Of a DNA stretch of 64,000 nt, positions 25,689 to 33,824 are shown in pieces. The translations under genes and the position numbers were made by a program. Where the stretch lies: assembly GCF_002813245.1 (NCBI RefSeq), contig NZ_PHUF01000005.1, positions 1 to 64,000 of the forward strand, read 5' to 3'. Origin of the DNA: Novosphingobium kunmingense (GTDB lineage Bacteria; Pseudomonadota; Alphaproteobacteria; Sphingomonadales; Sphingomonadaceae). Numbering within the stretch: the stretch's first letter is position 1; every line of letters starts with the position of its first letter. The notes beneath the pieces were generated by a model. The model saw only the letters and a list, made by a program, of their open reading frames with translations, was not told the origin of the DNA and searched no databases.

Positions 25689-26677
25689 GCGACAGCGGCG
25701 GTCAGCGTCTTGAGATCGGCTTCCGGCCGGGCGCCGTAATGCGAGATGATCTCCGCCGCGCAGATCGCGCCGAGCTTGAGGCATTCGGCCAGGCTGCGCC
25801 CGCGGACGTATCCCGACAGGAACCCGGCGGCGAAAAGGTCGCCCGCCCCGGTGGTGTCAACCACGCGTTCGATCGGCTCGGCCGACACTTCCGCCGTATC
25901 CGCACCCGCCACGGCCACCGCTCCTTCGGGGCCGCGCGTGACGACCAACACCGGCACCTTGTCGCGCAGGAGCGCGATACCGTCGTGGAAATCCTCCAGC
26001 CCGGTCAGCGCGGCCAGCTCGACATGGTTGGCGAAGAGGATGTCGATCTCGCCCGCTTCGATCAGCGCCCGAAAATCGTCGCCGTGGCGCGCGATCACGA
26101 AGGCGTCGGACAGCGTGAAGGCGACCTTGCGGCCGGCCTTGCGTGATGCCTCGATCGCGCGGCGCATGGCAGCGCGCGGCTCTTCCGGATCCCACAGGTA
26201 GCCTTCGAGGTAGAGCACGCTCGCGCTGGCGATCAGATCCTCGTCGAGCGCCGAGGCCGGCAGGAACTGCGAGGCGCCGAGAAAGGTATTCATGGTCCGC
26301 TGCCCGTCGGGGGACACGAAGATCAGGCACCGCGCGGTCGGCGGATCGCCGGCGCGGGCGGGCGTCTGGTAGGCGATGCCTCCGGCGCGGATGTCGTGCG
26401 CGAAGACCTCGCCAAGCTGGTCGTCGGCGACCTGCCCGATGAAGGCGCAGCGCGCACCCAGCGCGGCAAGGCCGGCCAGCGTGTTGGCCGCGGAACCGCC
26501 CGAGATTTCGCGCGCCGGGCCCATCGCGTCGTAGAGTTCGTGGGCGCGGGCGGTATCGACCAGGGTCATGCCGCCGCGCACCAGGCCAAGGCGCTCGATC
26601 AGTGCATCATCGCAGGGTGCCATCACGTCGACGATGGCGTTGCCGATCGCGATGACATCGAGGCTGGGTTGGGACAT
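25685..26677 (-). CDS. PfkB family carbohydrate/nucleoside kinase (adenosine kinase-like)
   Basis: This 330-aa protein is a ribokinase-fold kinase. The N-terminal region has DVIAIGNAIVDVMAPCDD and SGGSAANTLAGLAALG. The C-terminal PfkB signature has the catalytic Asp in DTTGAGDLFAAGFLSGY. Alphaproteobacterial members of this subgroup are usually annotated adenosine kinase. The AGNAIVD-type N-terminus and length support that, but another nucleoside or sugar is possible. A role in adenosine salvage would fit the nearby purD. The gene converges on the AraC regulator (CTAG shared). Confidence 0.85.
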   Translation of the reverse strand: MSQPSLDVIAIGNAIVDVMAPCDDALIERLGLVRGGMTLVDTARAHELYDAMGPAREISGGSAANTLAGLAALGARCAFIGQVADDQLGEVFAHDIRAGGIAYQTPARAGDPPTARCLIFVSPDGQRTMNTFLGASQFLPASALDEDLIASASVLYLEGYLWDPEEPRAAMRRAIEASRKAGRKVAFTLSDAFVIARHGDDFRALIEAGEIDILFANHVELAALTGLEDFHDGIALLRDKVPVLVVTRGPEGAVAVAGADTAEVSAEPIERVVDTTGAGDLFAAGFLSGYVRGRSLAECLKLGAICAAEIISHYGARPEADLKTLTAAVA

Positions 26678-26796
26678 CGGGTTGGTTCCTGACAGGAATG
26701 GGGAAAATTGCGCCGCGCCTAGCGGTCCCGCGCCCGCAGGGCAAGCGCGCGCGCAAGCGTTGACACCGGCACCGCCCCGCGCGAAGTGCCGGGCTA

Positions 26797-27495
26797 ATGC
26801 TGCACGCCTTCACCCTTGCCCTTGGCCAGATGGCCGACCCCCGCGTACTGCGGATCTGGCTCAAGAGCCTTGTCGCCACCCTCGCCGCCTTTGCCGTGCT
26901 CGGCCTGGTCGGCTGGTGGCTTCTCGACTGGGGCCTCGCCAGGGCCGGGCTGTCGGAGGCGAACCTTGCCGCGCCCGAGGGGTTGCGCGGGCTGATCGCC
27001 GCGCTCGGGGTCATCCTCGGCGGCATCGTGCTGTGGCGCGTCGTCGCCCTGGCGGTGTTGCAGCTGTTTGCCGACGAAGTGGTCGCCGCAGTTGAAGCGC
27101 AGCACTATCCCGCCGCCGCCGCACGCGCTCGGGCGCTGGGCTGGCACGAGGAGCTGGGCCAGGCGCTGCGCGGCGCGGGCCGGGCGATCGCGCTCAACCT
27201 GCTGGCGGCGCCGGTTGCCCTGCTGCTGCTGGTGACCGGCATCGGCGCGGCCGCGGTCTTCACCCTGGTCAACGCGCTGCTCTTGGGGCGCGAACTGCAG
27301 GACATGGTCTGGCTGCGCCACCGTCCCGATCGCGCCGCGCCGCCCCCGCTGCGCGGCTATGAACGGTTCATGCTGGGGCTGGTAGTGGCAGCGCTGCTGC
27401 TGGTGCCCTTCGTCAACTTCCTCGCCCCTTTCCTGGGCGCCGCGGCCGCCGCGCACCTGATTCACCGCAAGGACCTGCAAACTCATGCCGCCTAG
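26797..27495 (+). CDS. EI24 / CysZ-like integral membrane protein
   Basis: This 232-aa protein has about four to six hydrophobic segments (residues 25-50, 65-95, 130-165, 185-225). It has the EI24/CysZ-type arrangement: an N-terminal amphipathic segment ending in RVLRIWLKSLVATLAAF, and the conserved motif GRELQDMVWLRHRP between the third and fourth helices. E. coli CysZ is a sulfate permease, but the broader family is poorly defined and no sulfate genes lie nearby. It overlaps the following lipoprotein gene by 11 bases, so they are co-translated. Confidence 0.8.
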   Translation: MLHAFTLALGQMADPRVLRIWLKSLVATLAAFAVLGLVGWWLLDWGLARAGLSEANLAAPEGLRGLIAALGVILGGIVLWRVVALAVLQLFADEVVAAVEAQHYPAAAARARALGWHEELGQALRGAGRAIALNLLAAPVALLLLVTGIGAAAVFTLVNALLLGRELQDMVWLRHRPDRAAPPPLRGYERFMLGLVVAALLLVPFVNFLAPFLGAAAAAHLIHRKDLQTHAA

Positions 27496-27931
27496 AACAT
27501 TCGCCGCCCTGGCCCTGTTGCCGCTGCTCGCCGCGTGCGGCGGTTCGGGCACGGCGGCAGTCAAGTCGGCGTCCGCCGCCCCGCCACCCGCCAGAACCGC
27601 GGTGCGTGCGCCCGTGCGCAAGCCGGTCGCCGCGCCGCACGTCCAGGTCGTCCCCGGCCTCGAGGGCGTTATCGGCGCCACCCCGGCCGAGCTTACGCGC
27701 CAGTTCGGCGCCCCGCGGCTCGACGTCTGGGAAGGCGATGCACGCAAGCTGCAGTTCTCGGGAACGGCCTGCGTTCTCGACGTCTATCTCTATCCGCCTG
27801 CCACGGGGAGCGAACCGACCGCCACCTATGTCGACGCGCGCCGCGCCAGCGACGGCCAGGACGTCGACCGGGTCGCCTGCGCGTCCGCGCTCAAGCGGCT
27901 GCGCGGCGCCGCCACGGCAAAACAGGGGTAA
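27485..27931 (+). CDS. Predicted lipoprotein, 148 aa
   Basis: The N-terminus is a lipoprotein signal with lipobox LLAAC at residues 15-19. An Ala/Pro-rich linker (about 25-55) follows. A small globular domain (GVIGATPAELTRQFGAPRLDVWEG-type start, then ACVLDVYLYPP and a second Cys near VACASAL) looks like a SmpA/BamE-type alpha-beta fold, as in several outer-membrane lipoproteins. That fold call is inference from the ATP-ELTRQFGAP-x-W pattern. It overlaps the CysZ-like gene by 11 bases. Confidence 0.75.
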   Translation: MPPRTFAALALLPLLAACGGSGTAAVKSASAAPPPARTAVRAPVRKPVAAPHVQVVPGLEGVIGATPAELTRQFGAPRLDVWEGDARKLQFSGTACVLDVYLYPPATGSEPTATYVDARRASDGQDVDRVACASALKRLRGAATAKQG

Positions 27932-27992
27932 CCCGCCCTTAAGGATAAGCCGCCATAAGCTGGCCCGAAGCAACCTGGGGGCTTGTAGACGA

Positions 27993-28967
27993 ATGACCAT
28001 GCAATTCCGCGATCTGGCCTCGCAAGCCGCCGCCGACGGCGCGATTTCCGCCGAAGAGCTGATGGCACTGCGCGAAGCGGGCTGGGCCGACGGCCGGATG
28101 GATCCGGAAGAAGCGGAAAGCCTGTTCCTTGCCAACGAACAGGTGCGCGATGCGGACGGTGACTGGGTCCGCTTCTTCGTCGACTCGCTGAGCTCTTTCG
28201 TCGTCCACACCGTCGAACCGCGCGGCTATGTCGACCAGGCCATGGCGGACGAGCTGATCGCGCGGATCGACCGCGACGGCCGTATCGACAGCTTTGCCGA
28301 ACTCGACCTGCTGGTCCGCGTGATCGAGATTGCCACCAGCGTGCCCGACAGCCTCAAGAGCTATACCCTGCGCCAGATCGAACAGGCGGTGCTGAACGGC
28401 GAGGGTCCGACCCGCACCGGCACGCTCGATCCCAGGTCGATCAACGAGACCGAATGCGACCTGCTGCGCCGCGCGATCTTTGCCGCCGGCGGCGACCGTC
28501 CCGCAGCCGTCAGCCGGGCCGAGGCCGAGATGCTGTTCCGGCTGAAGGACGCGACGCTCCACCAGGCAAACGCGCCCGAATGGCAGACGCTGTTCGTACA
28601 GGGCGTTGCCAATTACCTGCTCGGCTTCGGCGGAAACGAACCGCTCAGCGCCGAACGGGCGGGGGAGCTGGAACGGTTCATGGCGCGCGAGGCGGCCGGC
28701 GTCGGCGGATTCCTCGGGCGGATGTTGACCAGCGCACCGGACATCAAGGGCTTCGGCAGCCTGCTCGGCAGCGGGGACGAGGGCGACCACCTCGGATCGT
28801 TCAATGACGAGGCCGCCGTGGCCGAAGTGCTCTCGGTCGACGAGAAGGCATGGCTGCAGTCATGCCTCGACGCGGACGAGGAACTCGACGGGCTCGAAAA
28901 GGCGCTGATCGTCTTCCTGGACGCCGAAACCGGCGAGACCTTCGTGCCGCGTCCGGGCCGAAACTAG
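27993..28967 (+). CDS. Hypothetical acidic protein, 324 aa
   Basis: This is a highly acidic, mostly helical soluble protein with no signal peptide. It starts at the ATG at 27993. Helical segments around ISAEELMALREAGWADGRMDPEEAE and YVDQAMADELIARIDRDGRID have EF-hand-like or TerB-like acidic spacing, but no canonical EF-hand loop is complete. The C-terminus ends DAETGETFVPRPGRN. I do not recognise a family with certainty. It is preceded by a 61-base gap from the lipoprotein gene and converges on sufA, overlapping by CTAG. Confidence 0.7.
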   Translation: MTMQFRDLASQAAADGAISAEELMALREAGWADGRMDPEEAESLFLANEQVRDADGDWVRFFVDSLSSFVVHTVEPRGYVDQAMADELIARIDRDGRIDSFAELDLLVRVIEIATSVPDSLKSYTLRQIEQAVLNGEGPTRTGTLDPRSINETECDLLRRAIFAAGGDRPAAVSRAEAEMLFRLKDATLHQANAPEWQTLFVQGVANYLLGFGGNEPLSAERAGELERFMAREAAGVGGFLGRMLTSAPDIKGFGSLLGSGDEGDHLGSFNDEAAVAEVLSVDEKAWLQSCLDADEELDGLEKALIVFLDAETGETFVPRPGRN

Positions 28968-29320
28968 ACCGTAAAGCTCTCTCCGCAGCCGCAGCTGCCC
29001 TTGGCGTTGGGATTCTGGAACACGAAGCCGGCGGTGAAATCGTCTTCCTGCCAGTCCATCGTGCTGCCGATCAGGTAGAGCACCGAAGCCCCGTCGATGA
29101 AGAAGGTGCCGCCGGGCGTCTCGATCCGTTCGTCGAGCGGATTGGCCTCGGTCACGTAGTCGACCGAATAGGCGAGGCCCGAACAGCCGCGACGCGGGGT
29201 GGACAGCTTGACGCCAACGGCGCCGGCTGGCGCATCGGCCATCAGGCTGGTGATCCGGGCTTCGGCGGCCGGGGTCAGGATGACGGCGGCCGGACGCGCG
29301 CGCAGTTTGCTTGTAGTCAT
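28964..29320 (-). CDS. sufA: A-type Fe-S carrier SufA/IscA-like
   Basis: This 118-aa HesB/IscA fold protein has the three conserved cysteines in RGCSGLAY and SCGCGES. A-type carriers receive Fe-S clusters from SufBCD and pass them to apo-proteins. It is the last gene of the SUF operon. Its ATG overlaps the stop of the SufT-like gene by one base (TGATG). A second A-type carrier is encoded at 60473. The ATG at 29320 is chosen from this coupling and homologue length; upstream codons lie inside the preceding gene. Confidence 0.92.
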   Translation of the reverse strand: MTTSKLRARPAAVILTPAAEARITSLMADAPAGAVGVKLSTPRRGCSGLAYSVDYVTEANPLDERIETPGGTFFIDGASVLYLIGSTMDWQEDDFTAGFVFQNPNAKGSCGCGESFTV

Positions 29321-29793
29321 CACAGCATTCCCAGTTCGAGGCGGGCTTCGTCGCTCATCTTGGCGGGATCCCACGGCGGATCCCAGACAAGGTTGACCTC
29401 GCAGTCGCGCACGCCGGGCACCGTGCCGACGCGCAGCTCGACCTCGCCCGGCATCGATTCGGCCACCGGGCAATGCGGCGTCGTCAGCGTCATGGTGACG
29501 GCCACGGCGCCGTCCGCATCGACGTCCACGCCGTAGATCAAACCTAGGTCATAGATGTTGACCGGAATTTCCGGATCGAAAATGTCCTTCAGCGCGGCGA
29601 TCACGCTTTCGTAGAGGTCGCCGCCCGGCTCGGTACTGGGCACAGGATGCGGCTTCTCGGCCAGGAACCCTTCGAGGTAGTCGCGCTTGCGCTCCAGCTT
29701 TTCGGTCGGGCTTTCCGCATCGTCGACGCGCGCGCGCGGCGGCGGGGCGACGCTGTCGACCTGCTCGATGTTGAACTTGCTGTCCTCGTTCAC
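29320..29793 (-). CDS. SUF-system DUF59/MIP18-type assembly protein (SufT-like)
   Basis: This 157-aa protein has an extended, charged N-terminus (about residues 1-55) and a DUF59 domain (about 58-155). That domain has IFDPEIPVNIYDLGLIYGV, MTLTTPHCPVAESMPGEVE, and the C-terminal VNLVWDPPWDPAKMSDEARLELG. SufT-type proteins assist Fe-S cluster maturation or transfer. The Cys of TPHCPV is conserved. The GTG at 29793 has a GGAGG ribosome site and overlaps the sufS stop (GTGA). The next gene, sufA, overlaps by one base. Confidence 0.92.
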   Translation of the reverse strand: MNEDSKFNIEQVDSVAPPPRARVDDAESPTEKLERKRDYLEGFLAEKPHPVPSTEPGGDLYESVIAALKDIFDPEIPVNIYDLGLIYGVDVDADGAVAVTMTLTTPHCPVAESMPGEVELRVGTVPGVRDCEVNLVWDPPWDPAKMSDEARLELGML

Positions 29794-30992
29794 CCGAATA
29801 TCCTCCTGGTGCGATCGATCCCGCGCAGCAGCGCGGTCACGTCGTCTTCGTCGCTGTAGAGGCCGAAACTGGCCCGGGCGGTCGCGGGCACACCAAGGTG
29901 CTCCATCAGCGGCTGGGCGCAGTGGTGCCCGGCCCGGATCGCCACGCCCTCTTCGTCCAATATGGTGCCGAGGTCGTGCGGATGCACCCCTTCGAGCGCA
30001 AAACTGACGATTCCGGCGCTGTCCTCGGGCCCGAACAGTGTGATGTCGTTCATCCGCCGCAGTTCGTCGCGCAGGGTGCGGACCAGCGCGGTTTCGTGGG
30101 CGTGGATTGCCCCAAGGCCGATACCTGCGACATAGTCCACCGCAGCGCCCAGCCCGATCGCTTCGACGATCGCCGGCGTGCCGGCTTCGAAGCGCGGCGG
30201 CGGCGGGGCAAAGGTCGTGCCGGCGAAACTGACCCGGTCGATCATCGCTCCCCCGCCCTGCCACGGCGGCATGTCGGCCAGGATCTCCGCCCTCGCCCAG
30301 AGTACGCCGATCCCGGTCGGTCCGTAGAGCTTGTGTGCGCTGAAGGCGTAGAAATCGCAGTCCAGCGCCGCAACGTCGATCGCGAGGCGCGGCACGGCCT
30401 GGCAGCCGTCGAGCAGCAATTTGGCGCCGACGCCATGCGCCAGCCGGGCGGCGCGCGAAGCATCGAGCGTCGAGCCGAGCACGTTCGAGACATGGGCAAG
30501 GGCGACCAGCCTGTGCGCCGGCGTCAGCATCGCCTCGGCCGCGTCAAGGTCGATCCGGCCGTCGGAGGTGAGCGGGCAGACATCGATCGCGACCCCGGTG
30601 CGCTCCGCCAGCAATTGCCACGGCACGATGTTCGAATGATGCTCGAGCAACGACAGCAGGATGCGATCGCCGGCCTTTAGATTGGCCTGCCCCCAGGTCT
30701 GCGCGACAAGGTTGATCGCCTCGGTTGCGCCGCGGGTGAAGACCACCTCTTCCTCGCGCCCGCCGATGAACCCGGCTACCTTGCGGCGCGCCGCCTCGAA
30801 GGCCAGCGTCATCTCGGCCGAGCGGGCGTAGACGCCGCGGTGGACCGTAGCATAGTCGCGCCCCATGGCGGCGACTGTCGCGTCGATCACCGCCTGCGGC
30901 TTCTGCGCCGTGGCCGCGGTGTCGAGGTAGTGCCAGCCGCCGGCGAGGCCCGGAAAGAGCACCTTGCGGTTTGTCTCGAGAAGCGCGGCCAT
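29790..30992 (-). CDS. sufS: Cysteine desulfurase SufS
   Basis: This is an about 400-aa PLP enzyme. The PLP-binding Lys is in AFSAHKLYGPTG. The active-site Cys is in the loop AGHHCAQPLMEHLG, as in group II (SufS) desulfurases. RASFGLYSDEDDV lies near the C-terminus. It takes sulfur from cysteine for SufBCD; a SufE or SufU partner is not in this window. The ATG at 30992 is chosen. A GTG at 30998 overlapping the sufD stop as GTGA would add two residues and is equally plausible. The stop overlaps the SufT-like gene by 4 bases. Confidence 0.96.
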   Translation of the reverse strand: MAALLETNRKVLFPGLAGGWHYLDTAATAQKPQAVIDATVAAMGRDYATVHRGVYARSAEMTLAFEAARRKVAGFIGGREEEVVFTRGATEAINLVAQTWGQANLKAGDRILLSLLEHHSNIVPWQLLAERTGVAIDVCPLTSDGRIDLDAAEAMLTPAHRLVALAHVSNVLGSTLDASRAARLAHGVGAKLLLDGCQAVPRLAIDVAALDCDFYAFSAHKLYGPTGIGVLWARAEILADMPPWQGGGAMIDRVSFAGTTFAPPPPRFEAGTPAIVEAIGLGAAVDYVAGIGLGAIHAHETALVRTLRDELRRMNDITLFGPEDSAGIVSFALEGVHPHDLGTILDEEGVAIRAGHHCAQPLMEHLGVPATARASFGLYSDEDDVTALLRGIDRTRRIFG

Positions 30993-30994
30993 GC

Positions 30995-31732
30995 TCACAG
31001 CAGCGCCTCCAGCGCGGCACGAGCCTGGTCCTGCAACGCTTCCTCGTCCTCCGCACCGACCAGCGCCTCGGCGACGAAGGCCTGCAGCATCAGCCGCTTG
31101 GCCAGTTCGGGCGGCAGGCCGCGCTGGGCCATGTAGAACAGCGCCTGGGCGTCGAGTTCGCCGACCGCGCAGCCGTGCGCGCACTTGACGTCGTCGGCAT
31201 GGATTTCCAGCTCGGGCCGGGCGTTGGCCGTGGCCGTCCGGTCGAGCAGCATCGCCCGGACCGACTGTTCGCCATCGGTGCCATCGGCGCCCTTCTCGAC
31301 CAGCACCTTGCCGAGGTAGTTGACCGTCCCGCCCGCCGCCGCAACCGAGCGGACGACCTGGCGGCTCACCGCATTGGGCGCGGCGTGGACGACGCGGGTG
31401 ACGATTTCGGCTGTTGCCCCGGCGCCGGCAAGCTGGGCCGCGCCAAGGTGGAAAGCGGCCGTGGCGGCCAGTCGCACCGTGACCGCGATCCGCGCCGAGG
31501 CTGCGCCGACGGTCAGCACGTGGAGCGTGAAGGTTGCGCCTTCGCCAAGGTCGATCGCCAGGTCGCGGACCTGCGGGGCGTCGCCCGTCTGGACCACGGT
31601 CATGCGGCGGCTCTCGCCCGCCGGCACGACGATGGTTTCGGGCGCGAGCGGCCAGACCGCCGCAAGCGCGCCGAGATCGGCGTAGCGATAGTCTTCGTCG
31701 CGGCGCGTGGGAAGGGTCAGCGCGTCAGGCAC
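30995..31732 (-). CDS. sufD: Fe-S scaffold subunit SufD
   Basis: This 245-aa protein is shorter than E. coli SufD (about 420) but typical of the compact alphaproteobacterial SufD. It begins PDALTLPTRRDEDYRYADL and ends with the family's conserved region around HADDVKCAHGCAVGELD (Cys and His) and YMAQRGLPPELAKRLM. It forms the SufBC2D scaffold with SufB and SufC. The GTG at 31732 is the best start and overlaps the previous small gene by 8 bases. The frame extends further upstream into that gene but without homology. Confidence 0.9.
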   Translation of the reverse strand: MPDALTLPTRRDEDYRYADLGALAAVWPLAPETIVVPAGESRRMTVVQTGDAPQVRDLAIDLGEGATFTLHVLTVGAASARIAVTVRLAATAAFHLGAAQLAGAGATAEIVTRVVHAAPNAVSRQVVRSVAAAGGTVNYLGKVLVEKGADGTDGEQSVRAMLLDRTATANARPELEIHADDVKCAHGCAVGELDAQALFYMAQRGLPPELAKRLMLQAFVAEALVGAEDEEALQDQARAALEALL

Positions 31733-32096
31733 CGTCGCGCTTCCTTGCGCTGCATGAAGAGAGGAAATCGGCGCGGTATTCGTCGTAGAACTCGCGCCAG
31801 GCGCGTTCGACCGCGCGCGCATCGTTGAGCTGCTCCTGGCGCGCTTCGAGCCCCTGCCGCGCGCTGGCAAGGGTCGCCGCGCCGCTCGCCGACTGGGCGC
31901 TGGGCAGGATGGCGGCACGGTCGGCGGCGATTGCGCGCTGTTCCTTGTAGACCGCTTCGGCCCATTCGGCGCGGCGGCGCGGCTCGGCCCGGGCCAGCGT
32001 GGTCATCGCCGTGCGGTCGCAGGCCTCGACCGCGGCGCGCAGCGGCTCCGGATCGGGCGAGGACACTGCAAGGGCGAGGAGCGGCAGGGCGATCAT
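31725..32096 (-). CDS. Hypothetical exported protein inside the SUF operon
   Basis: This 123-aa protein has a short hydrophobic N-terminus (IALPLLALAVSS) that looks like a signal peptide. A highly charged helical part follows, rich in Ala, Arg and Glu (TTLARAEPRRRAEWAEAVYKE and RQGLEARQEQLNDARAVERA). Two cysteines (EACDRT and LSSCSARK) are near the ends. It overlaps sufC by 4 bases (ATGA) and sufD by 8 bases, so it is firmly in the operon. No function is known to me. It could be LprI-like, but that is a guess. Confidence 0.72.
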   Translation of the reverse strand: MIALPLLALAVSSPDPEPLRAAVEACDRTAMTTLARAEPRRRAEWAEAVYKEQRAIAADRAAILPSAQSASGAATLASARQGLEARQEQLNDARAVERAWREFYDEYRADFLSSCSARKRDGA

Positions 32097-32839
32097 GCCG
32101 CCACCGCCTCGTAGCCGCGCTCTTCCAGTTCGAGCGCCAGTTCCGCGCCGCCGGTGCGCACGATCCGCCCGCCGGCCAGCACGTGGACGAAGTCCGGCTT
32201 CACGTAGTCGAGCAGGCGCTGGTAATGGGTGATCAGCAGCACCGCCTTGTCGGGGCGGCGCATCACCGCGTTGATCCCGTCACCGACGATCCGCAGCGCA
32301 TCGATGTCGAGGCCCGAATCGGTTTCGTCGAGAATCGCCAGCTTCGGATCGAGGATGCCCATCTGGACCATCTCGGCGCGCTTCTTTTCGCCGCCCGAGA
32401 AGCCGACGTTCACCGGGCGCTTAAGCATGTCCATGTCGAGCTTCAGGAGCGCCGCCTTTTCGCGCGCGAGCTTCAGGAACTCGCCGCCCGAAAGCGGTTC
32501 CTCGCCCCGGCTCTTGCGCTGGGCGTTGAGGCTTTCGCGCAGGAACTGGACGAAGCTGACGCCCGGGATCTCGACCGGATACTGAAAGCCGAGGAACAAC
32601 CCTGCGGCGGCGCGTTCGTGCGGTTCGAGCGCGAACAGGTCCTCGCCGTCGAAGGTTGCGGTCCCGCCGGTCACCTCATAACCCGGCCGGCCGCCGAGCG
32701 TATAGCCGAGCGTCGACTTGCCCGCGCCGTTGGGTCCCATGATGGCGTGGACCTCGCCCGCGTTGATGGTCAGCGACAGGCCCTTGAGGATCGGCTTGTC
32801 GGCAACGGTGGCGTGAAGATTGTCGATAATGAGCATCAT
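32093..32839 (-). CDS. sufC: Fe-S assembly ATPase SufC
   Basis: This 248-aa ABC-type ATPase has Walker A GPNGAGKST, the ABC signature FSGGEKKRAEM, Walker B LAILDETDSGLD and switch His in LLITHYQRLL. The SufC-specific GEVHAIMGPNG and the ETDSGLD variant are present. It powers the SufBC2D scaffold. The ATG at 32839 overlaps the GNAT gene stop by 4 bases. The stop overlaps the next small gene by 4 bases. Confidence 0.97.
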   Translation of the reverse strand: MMLIIDNLHATVADKPILKGLSLTINAGEVHAIMGPNGAGKSTLGYTLGGRPGYEVTGGTATFDGEDLFALEPHERAAAGLFLGFQYPVEIPGVSFVQFLRESLNAQRKSRGEEPLSGGEFLKLAREKAALLKLDMDMLKRPVNVGFSGGEKKRAEMVQMGILDPKLAILDETDSGLDIDALRIVGDGINAVMRRPDKAVLLITHYQRLLDYVKPDFVHVLAGGRIVRTGGAELALELEERGYEAVAA

Positions 32840-33339
32840 GAACCCAGTTCGGAAAGGCTGAAGCGCTTGTGCACCCGGTCGACCGGGGTGCCGTCGGCAA
32901 GGGGAACGCCGGGGCTGACGCCGTGATCGACGAAGCCCTGTCTGGCGTAGAAGGCGAGGCCGCCCGCGTTGTCGGCGCGGATCGTCGCGTTGATCGCGCG
33001 GTGGCCAAGCGCGCGGGCGCTGGCGACGGTCGCGGGAAACAGCGCCGAACCCACTCCGCGCTGCTGACCGTCGACTCGCGCGAAGGTGCCGATATCGCCC
33101 ACGTCCTCGGGTAGGCCGGGGTAGCGGCCAAGCGTCTGGAAACCGGCGAGGCCGCCCGCCTCGTCGACGGCGACGTGGCAGCAGTGGACCTTGGGTCCGG
33201 TCAGGTAGGCGTCGTCGAGCGCCGCAGGCGTGAACTCGCTTTCGAGCGCCGTGGTCCCGCCCGCCCGAATCACCGCGTTGAGCAGATCGGCCAGGGCCGG
33301 CGCATCGGCGCTGGTTGCGGGGCGAACGCTGAGGCTCAC
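32836..33339 (-). CDS. GNAT family N-acetyltransferase in the SUF operon
   Basis: This is a 167-aa protein with the GNAT fold. It starts LSVRPATSADAPALADLLNAVI. The acetyl-CoA motif is around VDGQQRGVGSALFPATVASARALG (R/Q-x-x-G-x-G/A type). The C-terminal ADNAGGLAFYARQGFVDHG strand-helix is typical of motif B. The substrate is unknown. The GTG at 33339 overlaps the stop of the DUF559 gene (GTGA), and the stop overlaps sufC by 4 bases. Its place between sufB and sufC suggests a role tied to Fe-S metabolism, or a passenger carried by translational coupling. Confidence 0.88.
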   Translation of the reverse strand: MSLSVRPATSADAPALADLLNAVIRAGGTTALESEFTPAALDDAYLTGPKVHCCHVAVDEAGGLAGFQTLGRYPGLPEDVGDIGTFARVDGQQRGVGSALFPATVASARALGHRAINATIRADNAGGLAFYARQGFVDHGVSPGVPLADGTPVDRVHKRFSLSELGS

Positions 33340-33824
33340 CGGCTGTAACTCCGCCCGACCCGCGGCTGGCTGCGCCGGGCGCGGCCGCGCTCGTCGTAGC
33401 GCGCCTTCATCGCGGCGACGATCTGCGTCACCACCGCGTCCGGATCGGCCAGCACGTCGGCGGCGGCAAAGCGCAGCACCTGCACGCCGACCGCCTCGAG
33501 GCTCTTGTCGCGGCGGGCGACCAGCGCGGGATCGCCGCCCTCGTCGATCGACACCGCGATCTTCAAGGGGTTGCAGGCGAAATCGACGATCGCCGATCCG
33601 ATCACCTGCTGGCGGGTCAACTTGAACTTGCCGAGGTTGGCCTCGTTCAGCCTGGCCCCCAGCGCTTTCTGCGCCTCGGTCGGGTTCAGCTTGGCGATCC
33701 GCGCCTGCTCGTGGATCGCGTCGAGCCGGGTGGTCGAAATCGCCCAGCCGCGACCCTTTTTCTGGATCGCGGGCGCGTCTTCGCGCTCTTCGGGCGGACG
33801 AACGGTGAGGGTCTTCTTGGTCAA
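33336..33824 (-). CDS. DUF559 (Vsr-like nuclease fold) protein in the SUF operon
   Basis: This 162-aa protein has a DUF559 domain (about residues 40-145). It has the helix [20 protein letters not shown], then [26 protein letters not shown], and [21 protein letters not shown]. In typical members the second strand reads V-E-I-D-G and a His follows. Here the Glu is Ser and the His is Asp, so nuclease activity is doubtful. The TTG start at 33824 overlaps the sufB stop as TTGA. The stop overlaps the GNAT gene. The frame continues open upstream within sufB but has no homology there. Confidence 0.8.
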   Translation of the reverse strand: MTKKTLTVRPPEEREDAPAIQKKGRGWAISTTRLDAIHEQARIAKLNPTEAQKALGARLNEANLGKFKLTRQQVIGSAIVDFACNPLKIAVSIDEGGDPALVARRDKSLEAVGVQVLRFAAADVLADPDAVVTQIVAAMKARYDERGRARRSQPRVGRSYSR

